From Apricaphanius iberus (Eukaryota > Chordata > Actinopteri > Cyprinodontiformes > Aphaniidae), in assembly GCA_028564705.1 (NCBI GenBank), contig JAPXFQ010002749.1:1-64000 (forward strand): DNA of 64,000 nucleotides, written 5' to 3'. A model generated the notes under the pieces. The model ran no database searches. It saw only the letters and a list, made by a program, of their open reading frames with translations, and had not been told where the DNA came from. Below, in pieces: positions 33,561 through 43,505 of this stretch (positions within the stretch are counted from its first letter, which is position 1; each line of letters starts with the position of its first letter). The position numbers and the translations under genes were made by a program.

Positions 33561-34600
33561 CTAAATTTTGTTATTGTCCTTGCCTTCAAAAAACCCAAAG
33601 ACAACATGTTTAAAGCAAAAGGAGACATCTTGAGAAATATTCAATTGCAGGAAATTTAAAACATCAGACCAAAATTTTGCAGTGAGTGAACACGTCCAGA
33701 ATAAATGAATGGTGGTTTCAGGATAAGTGTTGCAAAAAGAACAGCCAGTGTCGATATCCTTTTTGAATCTTCGAGAGATCAAATATTTCGCAGGATAAAA
33801 ATTATGAAGTATTTTAAAGGAAATTTCTCTAATTTTGTTGGTTAGGATATATTTATGAGGTAAAAGCCAAACCTTATTCCAAGGAATATTGTTAATTATA
33901 GAATTCCAAAAGGAGATACTATGAAGAGAGGACATTGAAAGCTGTTGGAAAAGCCCTCTAATCAATTTATTGCGAGATCGATTTGAGGAGAAGCATATTT
34001 TACCAACATGTGTAGGAAAAGGGTCCATATAAGTAACCGAGGCATCAGGAGATGAAAGTCCTGTCAACAACATTTTAATACCTGAAGGAATTACATTTGA
34101 AATAATAAGGAACTCTTTATGAGAAACAGGTACAGAGTACCTTATATAAATTCAGAGTAGGTGTAAAAGTATCCATTAGAATTAATTAGTTGTTTAACAA
34201 GGATAATTTTGTTGCAATTTTTAAAGAAAATACTTTTTTTCTTATAAGTGATGCAAAGTTGCAAGCAACATTTGCTTATTAAAATTTGAGAGCTTTATAG
34301 GGCTTTTGAGAATGTCATAATTACAGGTTAAGAGAAACTTCAGACCACCTACTTTGCAGAAAATGTGAGAAGTAATTATGTTCCACATAGAAGAAGGATT
34401 GAGCAGAAATTTTTTGAGCCAATTAATCTTGAAGGTGCTGTTGAAGGTTGAGAAGTCAATAAAGTCCATACCCCCTTGTCCTGTTGAATTGATTAAAGCT
34501 GATTTTTTGATATAATGAATCTTTCTTTTCCATATAAAGTTCAACAGTATCCATGCTCAATATTTTTTAAAGTACCATTTATCACATAGAGCGACATTGA
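33561..34600 (-). pseudogene. L1 ORF2 C-terminal part with Cys-rich motif
   Basis: Minus strand 34544-34242 reads NFIWKRKIHYIKKSALI and GGMDFIDFSTFNSTFKINW; 34073-33561 reads WNSIINNIPWNKVWLLPHKY, ISFKILHNFYPAKYLI and CSFCNTYPETTIHLFWTC, the C-x2-C-x7-H-x4-C motif at the end of L1 ORF2. The two parts are in different frames, with a break near 34150. Confidence 0.85.
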
Positions 34601-34603
34601 GCA

Positions 34604-36762
34604 ATTCATTCAATTTTCAATTCAGGTTATTTAAATAGCGCCACCATTTCACAACAGATGTCTCCTATCAAGGCACTTTACAGAAGAGTTATTACATCTA
34701 CCAATGTTTTCAGGTACGAGAGATCCCGAAATTTACAGAACCACAGAAGCTTGCGTCGTGTAATTACTCAGAATCCACTGCATTACTGAGCAAAGAATTG
34801 AAGCGACAGTGGGAATGGACACTATACGTGTCACTCATGTCTACTACAGACCCTTTAACAGGAAGGAACCTCCGCCAGAACCAGGCATCCCAGCAACAAG
34901 CGGGTTATCAGCGCGACCGTCTGTGCTTGGAGGAGAGGACATCATCAGAGACACAGAAAGAAGCCAATAGACTGATGCAGAAGTTTTGTTGGCAGGACGT
35001 GGAGATTTTCCGTCACTGCAATGCCATCTTAGTCCCTGGGTCGATCCAAGCAAGGGCTAATCCGGAGCACCTAATATAATAGAAAACAGGTTAGTGCTTG
35101 AATGTTCAGCACATCATGCAGTTGGGAGAAGTAGGAGAGAAAGTAGGAACAGACCTAATAATGTCCCTACAACAAGCCTAGCCTAAGCAGCATAGCTACA
35201 TAACATTACACCTGTTTCCTAGCTACTAGGAGACCCTGGCTACCAAACACTCTGTCTGAGTCCTCCTAGACTCGAGGCTCAGCGCATCCATGGACGGTGT
35301 AGGGCACTGGTAACGGGCCCCCGTCATGCGGGGTTTCTCGGAGTAGGGTATGTTTGAGAATGCAGCCCTAAAGTGGGTGGCTAAGACTCACATCTAAGGC
35401 TAAATACGGCACGAAGAGCCGTTAGTCGACAATATCGTAAGGAAAATTTTGACAGAAAAACCTGAGAGGACAGAGTTGAAGAGGGACGAAGAAACGTTTA
35501 AGAAGAATAAAGGCGGTGGGGTCCCCACGCACAGCTCTGCACGGGGGATGTAAAAACCCGGCAGGTATTGGCAGCAAGGCCGCACTGTGCGGGGAGGATC
35601 ACCTTGTGTGGGACCTCTTCTACGGCGCTGGCTGGCCCCAGTGGGGAGCCATTTCTTCCGCCGGCGGTATGCCCAGCGACCGGCTACCGTATCCTTTTAC
35701 TGGCTTACCTTTAATCTATCTCTACCTAGCTACTCTACTCTTCTATCTCTTCCTAACTTTTGACAACTCTGCCTGACTACTAACATTAAACTGTACTCTT
35801 CTACTCTACCTGTCCTAAACATGGACTCTAACAACCTATTAACATATCTCTAAATGTAAGCTTTGTCAAAGACGAAATTTTTTAGCCTGAGTTTTAATGT
35901 AGAAAAAAATTTGTCTGCTTCACGAACCAACCCTGGGAGCCGGTTCCATTAGGAGGGGAGGTATTGATAAACTGAAAGATCTGCCATCCATTACTACTTT
36001 TTAGAAAATCCTAGGAACTTACCATAGTAGACCGCTTGCAAGTCTAGAGAGCGAGGTCTCAGTTGGGGAACATATGGAACAATCAGGTCTCATTGTGTAT
36101 GATGAGGCTTGATTATTAAGGGATTTATATGTCTGAAGGTCTGCGATCTTGATTTCTATTCTAGCAGTTTTACTGGGAGCAGTGAAGATAAGCTAAAACA
36201 GGGGAAATGTGATCTCTTCTTTAATATTCATCAGAATCTAGCCAGCAGCATATTTGAAACTAACTGAAGACTTTTAATTGTATTCTGTGACTACTTGATA
36301 ATAGGGGACAGTATACAGTAATCCAGCCTGAAGTAACTATTGGCCATGTACTAGTTTTTTCAGCATCATCCTGGACAGGATGGTTTAATTTTTGCAATAT
36401 TCCTAAGGTGAAAAAAAGGTTTTCCTAGGACTTCCTTTAAAGTGAAGATCTTAATTGACAAATTATTGGTCAAAAAATGACACGGAGGTTTTTGCTTTAT
36501 TACTGGAGGACTAATTTAATTGCCGTCCAGGAGAAGGGGGACTGTACTAAGTAGTTTATTTTTCAGAGCTTCTGGTCCAAAGACTGACGAAACTTCTTGT
36601 GTTATCGAATTTAGACGCAAGGAAGTTTAGAGTTCTTCAAGTTTTTATGTTTCCATGACATGCCTGTAGTCTGCCTATCGATTGGTTCATCCAGGATTTA
36701 TGGATAGTTATAGCTGTGTATCTCTGCGTACACATATGGAAAATTTATCCCATGTGGCCTAA
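34604..36762 (-). other. L2 copy 2, decayed RT end and 3' UTR
   Basis: Recognisable block by block against 4300-6317, but with many small indels and substitutions, far more than the adjoining 36.8-39.0 kb. The ATTCTGATGAATATT junction lies near 36225. Confidence 0.75.
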
Positions 36763-38997
36763 TTAGTTTTCCCAATAGGAAGCATACAATATATAGTAAA
36801 AAGAATAGGCCCACAGCACTGAACCCTGTGGTACCTCCAGTAACAGTAACTTTTTGGAGGTTGAGGAGGGTTTATCATTTACTTGAACAAACTGAAATCT
36901 GTTAGACAAATAAGATTTAAACCAGCCTAGGGCTGTTCCTATTATACCGACACGTTGAAGCCTTTCTATGAGAATATTGTGATCAACAGTGTCAAAGGCA
37001 GCACTGAGATCTAACAGGACCAGAATGGTCACCAGTCCATTGTCTGAGGCTATGAGAATATCACTAGTAACCTTCACCAGAGCTGTTTAGTGCTGTGATG
37101 AGCTCTAAAGCCTGACTGAAACTTCTCAAACAGCTCATTATTGTTTAAATGCTCACATATCTGGTGTGCAACTATTTTCTCAAGAATTTTAGATAAGAAG
37201 GGAAGATTAGATATCGGTCTATAGTTAATTAAGTCGTTTTGATCAAGAGAGGGTTTCTTAAGTAGAGGTTTAATTACAGCAATCTTAAACTCCTGTGGTA
37301 CATATCCATTGACTAAGGAGAGATTCATTATATTTAAAATTGGAGCAGCGATCAGAGGGAAAACTTCTTTTAAGAGTTTAGTTGGGATTGGGTCTAAAAC
37401 GCAAGTTGAAGGTTTAGATGAAGCTAATAATTTTAGTACATCACAAAGTTCGGCTGCATTAAAGAAGTTTAAGCATATATTAGGTTCAACCATTTTTGAG
37501 GCTGCCTCATTAACTAAGGAGGAAGCAAGCATATTGGGAAGGTTCCCAATTATCTTATTCTTTATGGAGTCTATTTTATTTATAAAGAATTGCATGAAGT
37601 CGTCACTACTTAGAGCTTGGGGAATGGTTGGCTCGATAGAGCTATGATCCTGTGTGAGTTTGGCAACTGTATTAAAAAGAAACCTAGGATTATTTTTATT
37701 CTCCTCGATTAAAGATGAATAATATGCTGTTCTAGCTGTGTGAAGACTCTTTTTATATAGCAATAAACTATTTTTCCATATTAAAAAGGAATCATGTAAA
37801 TGCGTGGAGCGCCATTTTCTCTCTAGTTTTCTAACATTCTGCTTTAGGGTACGTAGCTCTAAATTAAACCAGGGAGCTAATCTCCTATTGCTAGCCACCT
37901 TCCTTTTCAAGGGGGCAACTTTGTCTATTGCCCGACGCAGGGAGGAATTAACGCTATGAACTAAAATGTCAAGTTGTGAGGGGTCACGAGTTAAATCACT
38001 GTTTTCTGTTCTGCATTTATAAACTGAGGAAATTAAGTTGGAAGAGCTTCTTTAAAATTTGCTACAGCGTTGTCTGATAACGTTCTGGTATAAGGAAGTT
38101 TTCTTTCAGGTTTGATATGATCCATTAGAGTAAGTTTAAAAGTGATAAGGAAATGATCAGACAGGATAGGGTTATGTGGAAAGACTGTTATTTCTTCACA
38201 GTCAATGCCATAAGTCAGCACAAGATCTAAAGTGTGGTGACAAGAATGTGTTGGTCCCTGCACATTTTGAGTAAAGCCTATTGAGTCTAGGATAGTGTTA
38301 AAAGCTGTATTTAGACTATCACTTTCATTATCAACATGAATATTAAAGTCTCCGACTATAATGACTTTATCAGTGTTTAAAACTAAGTCAGATAGAAAAT
38401 CTGAAATCTGATCTAAAAATTGAGAATAAGGTCCTGGTGGACGATATAAGACCACAAACAAAAGTGGCTTTACTGCTTTGTTATGTGAATGAGGAAGGCT
38501 AAAAACTAGATGCTCAAAGGAACTGTAACTATTATTTTTTTGGAGATTAATTAGTAAATCGGAGTGAAAGATAGTTGCTACTCCACATCCTCGACCAGTA
38601 CTTCGAGGGACACTAAAGTTTAAGTAGCTAGGGGGAGTTGACTCATTTATTGTGACATGGTCCTCTTCCTGCAACCATGTCTCTTTAAGACAAAACAAAT
38701 CAATATTATTTTCACAAATTAAGTCATTTACTAAGAGTGTTTTTGAGGGGAGAGATCTTATGTTTAGTAAACCACATTTAATTGATTTGTTTTTATGTTC
38801 AGTCCGAGTTTTATTTATCTTTATGAGATTTTTATACTTTGCTCTAGTAGCATTAACTTTTAATTCATTAGTTTTGGGTAGTGGACGGGAAACTATCTCT
38901 ATAGGGTGATGGGTGGGTGGCAGTCCGTGTTCCTTGACCTGGACTCTGGGTTTCCTGATCTGGACTCTGGTTTCCCTGAGCTCGACTCTGGGTTCCC
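36763..38997 (-). pseudogene. L2 ORF2 of copy 2, two single-base frameshifts
   Basis: Endonuclease part (38997-38033): LLNIRSL, LKETWLQ (copy 1 has LAETWLQ), [25 protein letters not shown] part (37910-37074 and 37077-36763): [35 protein letters not shown] base is missing near 38035 (ACTTAAT against ACTTTAAT) and another near 37085 (CTAAAC against CTGAAAC); the [10 protein letters not shown] block is altered, and YADD is lost around 36720. As in copy 1 there is no in-frame ATG before the endonuclease other than one donated by the flanking L1. Confidence 0.85.
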
Positions 38998-39003
38998 TGA
39001 GCA

Positions 39004-39236
39004 GCATAAGAGAGTCTGGATAGCCCCTCAGCTTTAGAGAGAAGAAGTCTCCCTTTTAAAGACAAATCTCTTAGAAGCCTAAAATTTAATTTACTTTGGG
39101 TTTTTTCAACTATAGAGGAAAAATTAGAAGGGCATCTTAGTGCTGGGTTTTTAGTTATAAAAATACCGAGATAAGTGACCTGATTCTTTACTTGGATGGT
39201 ACAAATAGAGACAGCGGTAGAATCCTTGATTGACAT
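39004..39236 (-). pseudogene. L1 ORF2 segment after the RT, cut by the L2 insertion
   Basis: Minus-strand reading [37 protein letters not shown] and LSRLSYAA, a well-conserved L1 ORF2 block. The L2 copy is inserted after the last Ala codons; the L1 resumes at 34597. Confidence 0.85.
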
Positions 39237-40338
39237 TTATTCACATTTATTTAAGTTTAGAAAGAGGCCAGAGGCTTTAGAAAAAGAGCTAATAAGTTTT
39301 AAGGCAAGAGGCACCTGAGAGGCATCTTTCAGAAACAGGGTAGTATCATCAGCCAGCTGGCTGATTATAATACGTTTTCCTTCAATATTGACACCAGATA
39401 TGGGACTTTGCAAGATGTGAGAGGCAAGAAACTGGACTACAATTAGGAACAAATAAGGGGATATTGGGCATCCTTGCCTAATTCCTCGAGATAGTGTGAA
39501 CCTTGGAGAGGTACCAAATTTGAGTTTGATGGAACTACTGTTATTATTATAAAGAGTTTTGATTGTGTTGCAAAAGTAAGTACCAAATCCAGATTTTTCT
39601 AAAACTCTGTAGATAAAATGATGTTCCACCGAATCAAAAGCCTTTTTAAAATCGAGAAATAAAATAAAACTGTCTGTGTCAATAAGCTCATCATAATCAA
39701 GGAGGTCCTGGACCAATCTAATATTGTTAACAATATGACGCTTTTTAAAAAAAACAGATTGGGTTTCATCAATTATTGAAGATAAGATATCTTTTAATCT
39801 GTTAGCAAAAAGCAGGGCTAATATTTTGTAATCGACATTCAGTAGTGTTATGGGACGCCAGGTATCAATAGATAGAGGATCTTTGTTAGGTTTTGGTATT
39901 AAGGAAATTATTCCTTGCGTCATGGATGTGGGGAGAGACTAATTATAAATGCTTTCCTTAAATACTTCAACCAAGAAGGAAATAAAAGCTGCTCTGAGAA
40001 CATTTTTGAAAAATTCTGCTGTCAGGCCATCGTTTCCTGGAGACTTATTATTTTTTAATAAGGAAATAGTTTGAGAAACTTCAACTAATGTGACAAAAAG
40101 TTCTTTCATCCTCATTTAAGGTTTTAAAACAATGAATAGAATCCAGAAAGGAGGAAGCAGAACCATCACAGTAAGAGGATTTGTAAATATCCTCATAAAA
40201 TTTTGAGCAGTATGCTGAGATTTTTCGAGGGTCATCTATTATCTCGTCATCAATCCTTAGACGATCAATTTGATTTTTGGAGTGAGATCTCTCCAGGTTA
40301 AAAAAGTAAGAGGAATTTTGTTCCCCTTCTCTATCCAT
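39237..40338 (-). pseudogene. L1 ORF2 reverse transcriptase domain
   Basis: 39923-39237 reads GIISLIPKPNKDPLSIDTWR, PITLLNVDYKILALLFANRL, DETQSVFFKKRHIVNNIR, FLDFKKAFDSVEHHFIYRVL, GIRQGCPISPYLFLIV and SQLADDTTLFL (L-A-D-D catalytic motif). 40338-40081 covers the segment before it (SYFFNLERSHSKNQI). Stops at about 40080 and 39925 and a shift between the two frames break it. The RT core itself is uninterrupted. Confidence 0.88.
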
Positions 40339-40502
40339 TTACTACGAGATCTAATAAAGGCGCCTTGAGCTTTAAGTCTGTACATTTCATCCAGTTTATT
40401 TTGAAGCCTATGATATTCACATCTATCATTATCTGATAAAACAATTTGTTGAGAAAAAGCAGAAAGCTTGAAAAGAATGGTGTCTTCTTCCTGACGCTTA
40501 TT

Positions 40503-41395
40503 TTAAGCCAAATTGCTGCCAAGTGTCCTAAAAAAATTATCTATTTCATATTTGCATAGTTCCCAATTACGACCAAAACTGTTTTCAGATACAGACTTGC
40601 ACCAAAAAGAGTTAATTAAGGTAGGGATAACAGTATTTACCTCTTTGAGATCAAGAAGGGAGTTATTAAGTTTCCATATAGAGGCTTTGGGAATGGAGTG
40701 AGAGGAAAAGGAGATAGACAAATTAATTGCCTTATGATCAGTAAGAGGGCAAATAGTGATACTTGTAGAAGTTTTATCATTAACTAAACATTTGGAAAGT
40801 AACCAAAAGTCAATGCTGGATCTCCTGGAGTTGTCTTTGTTTGACCAAGTATACTGACAAGAGTCAGGGTTTTGTTTCCTCCAGATATCCACCAGACTAA
40901 ATTTATCTATGAGGACTTGGAGACGACGATGAGGAGATGTAGTATGTCTGGGGAGCCATCTGTCTAACATGTTATTCATTGTTAAGTCCCCTCCCAGGAT
41001 AATACCAGCCTTGGGATATTTTTGAATCCAAAATAGTATTTTGGATTCTAGAGATTCAAAGGTTTTAGAGTCGCAAGGAGCATTATATCCATATATATTG
41101 GCAAATATTGTAGTAATATGATTAACCTTTATAATGAGTAAGATGTAATGACCTAATGGATCAGAGTCTATGACCAAAATGTCACCTTAAAATCTTTTCT
41201 TAAGGATACCGACACCGGCTGAACGGTCCGAGCCATGAGCAAACCACACATCATTACCCCACTGGGATTTCAAAAAATTAATGTCAGATTTTAAAAAATG
41301 GCATTCCTGCAAGAAAACAAAATCAGTTTTGTGCTTCTTAGTGAACAAAAAAAGTCCTTTCCTTTTAACAACATTTCTTAGGCCCCGCACATTAA
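40503..41395 (-). pseudogene. L1 ORF2 endonuclease domain
   Basis: From the MITE boundary: LNVRGLRNVVKRKGLF, FVFLQECHF (catalytic Glu), GILKKRF, a stop at 41187-41189, then in the same frame FANIYGYNAPCDSK, GIILGGDLTMNNMLDR, SSIDFWLLSKCL and PLTDHKAINLSIS. The GGDLT replaces the usual GGDFN (Asp kept, Asn lost). The N-terminal Asn motif NVRG sits directly beside the MITE insertion. Confidence 0.85.
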
Positions 41396-42000
41396 GGGCG
41401 CTTTCACATGGTACGGGAGTCCGTACTCGGGTACGGTATTTGGTCAAAATCCACTTATTTCGTACCATGTGAACACAGACTGTACCGTGCCAGGATACGG
41501 CCAGAGAGACCTGCCTTGGAGGTAGTATCCGAGTCCAGGTACGAGCGGCCACGTACCATGTGAACACAACCCGTACTCTGGCCGTACTCAAGACAATAGA
41601 CGCGCTCCATGCGGAAATGACGACATCGCCGGCAGAAATTACAGAATCACCTCGCGACCATACAAATACCAAAACAACGCGATTCAAGCATCCCACAGCA
41701 ACACAGCAGGTTACAAAACGGCGGGTTTACTACAACACTCACCCTGTAAATGGCTTCAGGTAGCATCTAACCAGTAGACCAGTTTGTTTACATTCTAGGC
41801 TGTCGCTCGTTTTATGACGTCGGTACTTCTCACTCCCTTGTTTGTTGGAGAACTAAGACTTATTTGTATACCGCCACCTGCTGTTTATTTGTAGTAAAAG
41901 ACTGGATCCCAATACGGTCGGAGATCCGTGACATGTGAACAGAAAAAATTAGCATTTTCTCTGGCCGTTTTCTGGTACGGCCACACATGTGAAAACGGCC
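41396..42000. mobile_element. PIF/Harbinger-like MITE inserted in the L1
   Basis: Ends are GGGCGCTTTCACATG and CATGTGAAAACGGCC, flanked by TAA at 41393-41395 and 42001-42003. The 605-bp interior repeats GGTACGG/CCGTAC words in both orientations and encodes nothing. Confidence 0.85.
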
Positions 42001-42003
42001 TAA

Positions 42004-42207
42004 GAGAGAACAAAGATAATGACATAAGAACAATAAAATAAAGACAAAAAGAGTTGAATAGAAGTACTTGCTGAAATTACACAAAACTTCTTTAAAATAA
42101 TTAAAGTACAAAACAGTAGTCAAGCTCCGCTGATAGTAACATCAGATAGGTGCTGAAGTACAAAGGTATCATTGTTATTAATAGCGATACTTACGAGTAC
42201 CAGGTGT
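42004..42207 (-). other. L1 spacer between ORF1 and ORF2
   Basis: About 200 bp of L1 sequence between the ORF1 stop and the endonuclease, next to the MITE. The ORF2 start codon is not identifiable. Confidence 0.5.
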
Positions 42208-43041
42208 TCACAAGTTATTGACAAAGATTTGTTTGCCATCAATAACTGCAAACGCACCACGGTATCCCGCTTTCTTACCCTCCTTTCTAGCCCGCTCCAC
42301 CAACGGCCACAGTTTATTTCTTGCCTCTTTCACACTTTGAGACAGGTCTTCCAAAATCCGGATTTTTTTCTGCTGGAGAACCGGCGAATTTTTTGCATCT
42401 CTCCAGATTTTATCACGGTGGGATCGAGAGATGAACTGCACAATGATACGTCGAGAGGATTTCTCTTTATCCGACCGAGGACCCAGCCTGTGGGCAATGT
42501 CCACCGACATAGGGAGCGTATCCGCGATATCTGGAGAAACTTCACTGAAGAGATTGATAACCAGCTGCTTCACATTCTCACGCGATCGTTCCTCCACTCC
42601 GGCCACTCTGAGATTCCATCTCCTCTTATAAGCATCAAATTCTTCAACCTTCCCACGAAGCACAGCATTCTACGTTTCCAAAGCAGTAACTCTTGAGTCA
42701 ATAGATTCTACCTTTTCCGTCACACTGCTCAGGTGACCAGCTAAAGAGTCCACAGCATCCACCAAACTCTTGATAGAAGAGCTGTTCTCCTTAACAGTTG
42801 AATCCAGTTGCGTCAACCTGTTGAGGGTTTCTTATTGCATTTTCTCAATGTGCAGCATCACATTCATCAAAGCAGGAGTGGGTTCAGGAGTTTTAACGTT
42901 CGGCTTGGATTTCTTGGTCGGGCGGTTGTCGGGAGTTTCAAGAAGAGGAGTACTAACCGGCTCGTTTTCTGAAAAAGTTGGTTCCAGCGATCTTCTAGCA
43001 TAAGAGTGCATCGCTGTGCAGATATCAGCATCGCCCTCCAT
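42208..43041 (-). pseudogene. L1 ORF1 protein (coiled coil plus RRM-like, Transposase_22 type), two stops
   Basis: The frame starts at ATG 43041 (MEGDADICTAMHSYARRS), passes a Lys/Pro-rich stretch, a coiled coil (VDAVDSLAGHLSSVTEKV, about residues 90-125), then NLRVAGVEERSRENVKQLV, DIAHRLGPRSDKEKSSRRI, HRDKIWRDAKNSPVLQ and KIRILEDLSQSVKEARNK, the RNA-binding RRM and C-terminal domain of L1 ORF1. Length is 277 codons. In-frame stops lie near 42834 and 42673, with no frameshift. Confidence 0.85.
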
Positions 43042-43236
43042 TTTATTTCTACACGGCAGCAAAAGCAAAGCAGCAGAGAAAAAAGAGTATAAAATTCAAC
43101 GTAGAAAACGTGCAAGAGTAATATTTAGCAAGAACACGGGTTATAGGTAAAAATAATCGTTTCAGGAACACTATCAAAGTACTTCAACAAAAAGTAGTAT
43201 CTCGGCGGAGCTATAATCTCAAACTGCTACACCGAC

Positions 43237-43246
43237 GCCATCTTGG
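43237..43246 (-). promoter_or_regulatory. YY1-like motif at the 5' end of the L1
   Basis: On the L1 strand CCAAGATGGC lies about 10 bases from the 5' terminus set by the target duplication, after GGAGGGAGG. Mammalian L1 has a YY1 site (CAAGATGGC) in the same place, where it fixes the transcription start (established for human L1). Function here is inferred. Confidence 0.6.
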
Positions 43247-43255
43247 CCTCCCTCC

Positions 43256-43270
43256 AGGACGGTCCAAATT
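43256..43270. repeat. L1 target-site duplication, right copy
   Basis: Partner of 33171-33185 with one mismatch. Confidence 0.9.
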
Positions 43271-43505
43271 CAAAGACTGATTCAAATGCGGCCGACGAAT
43301 CCGGCCGACTTCTCCTCGATTTGAAGGACCGTTGCGGTGTATCCTTCACTGGTCTACATATCCCAAGATTCATTGCGGGCTGAACGGGAGAATTTTCTTC
43401 CAGCAACATGGCAGACGAAGCGGCAGGCGAAGCGAGAGAGGAGCACAGTTTTAGATGTAAGTATATTAAAATCTGGCGGTTCAAAAATGAAAATCTTAAA
43501 GCGGT
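43271..43505 (+). mobile_element. DNA transposon X, continuation with a short coding start
   Basis: Continues the 33103-33170 sequence. An ATG at 43408 opens MADEAAGEAREEHSF followed by KYIKIWRFKNENL, which resembles the start of Myb/SANT- or MADF-like proteins carried by PIF/Harbinger elements. The frame then runs straight into family R, so the element is truncated. Superfamily is uncertain. Confidence 0.35.

Larger units (their letters stand above)
34604..38997 (-). mobile_element. L2-clade LINE, copy 2, 5'-truncated, inserted in the L1
   Basis: Its 3' tail (complement of GCCTTGATAGGAGACATCTG and GGTGGCGCTATTTAAATAAC, then AATTGAA repeats) is at 34604-34690 and its 5' end stops in the ORF1-ORF2 linker at 38997. 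TGAGCA flanks both sides (34598-34603, 38998-39003) and splits the L1 codons ...RLSYAA. 36.8-39.0 kb is over 95 percent like copy 1; 34.6-36.7 kb is much more decayed. Confidence 0.9.
33186..43255 (-). mobile_element. L1/Tx1-like LINE, full length, carrying two insertions
   Basis: Read on the minus strand: 5' end at 43255 with a YY1-like motif, ORF1 (43041-42208), ORF2 endonuclease, RT and Cys-rich C-terminus (about 42100 to 33561), short 3' UTR, poly-A (poly-T at 33188-33202). A 15-bp target duplication bounds it. Removing the L2 copy (34604-38997) and the MITE (41396-42000) leaves about 5.1 kb, close to the expected length. ORFs carry several stops, so it is inactive. Confidence 0.9.

Noticed and set aside
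41187..41696. 169-codon frame as one protein
   Set aside because: Its N-terminal two thirds is MITE interior; only the last ~70 codons are L1 endonuclease.
33186..43255. A host gene on the minus strand between 33 and 43 kb
   Set aside because: All long minus-strand frames match L1 or L2 proteins, with target duplications at both ends.
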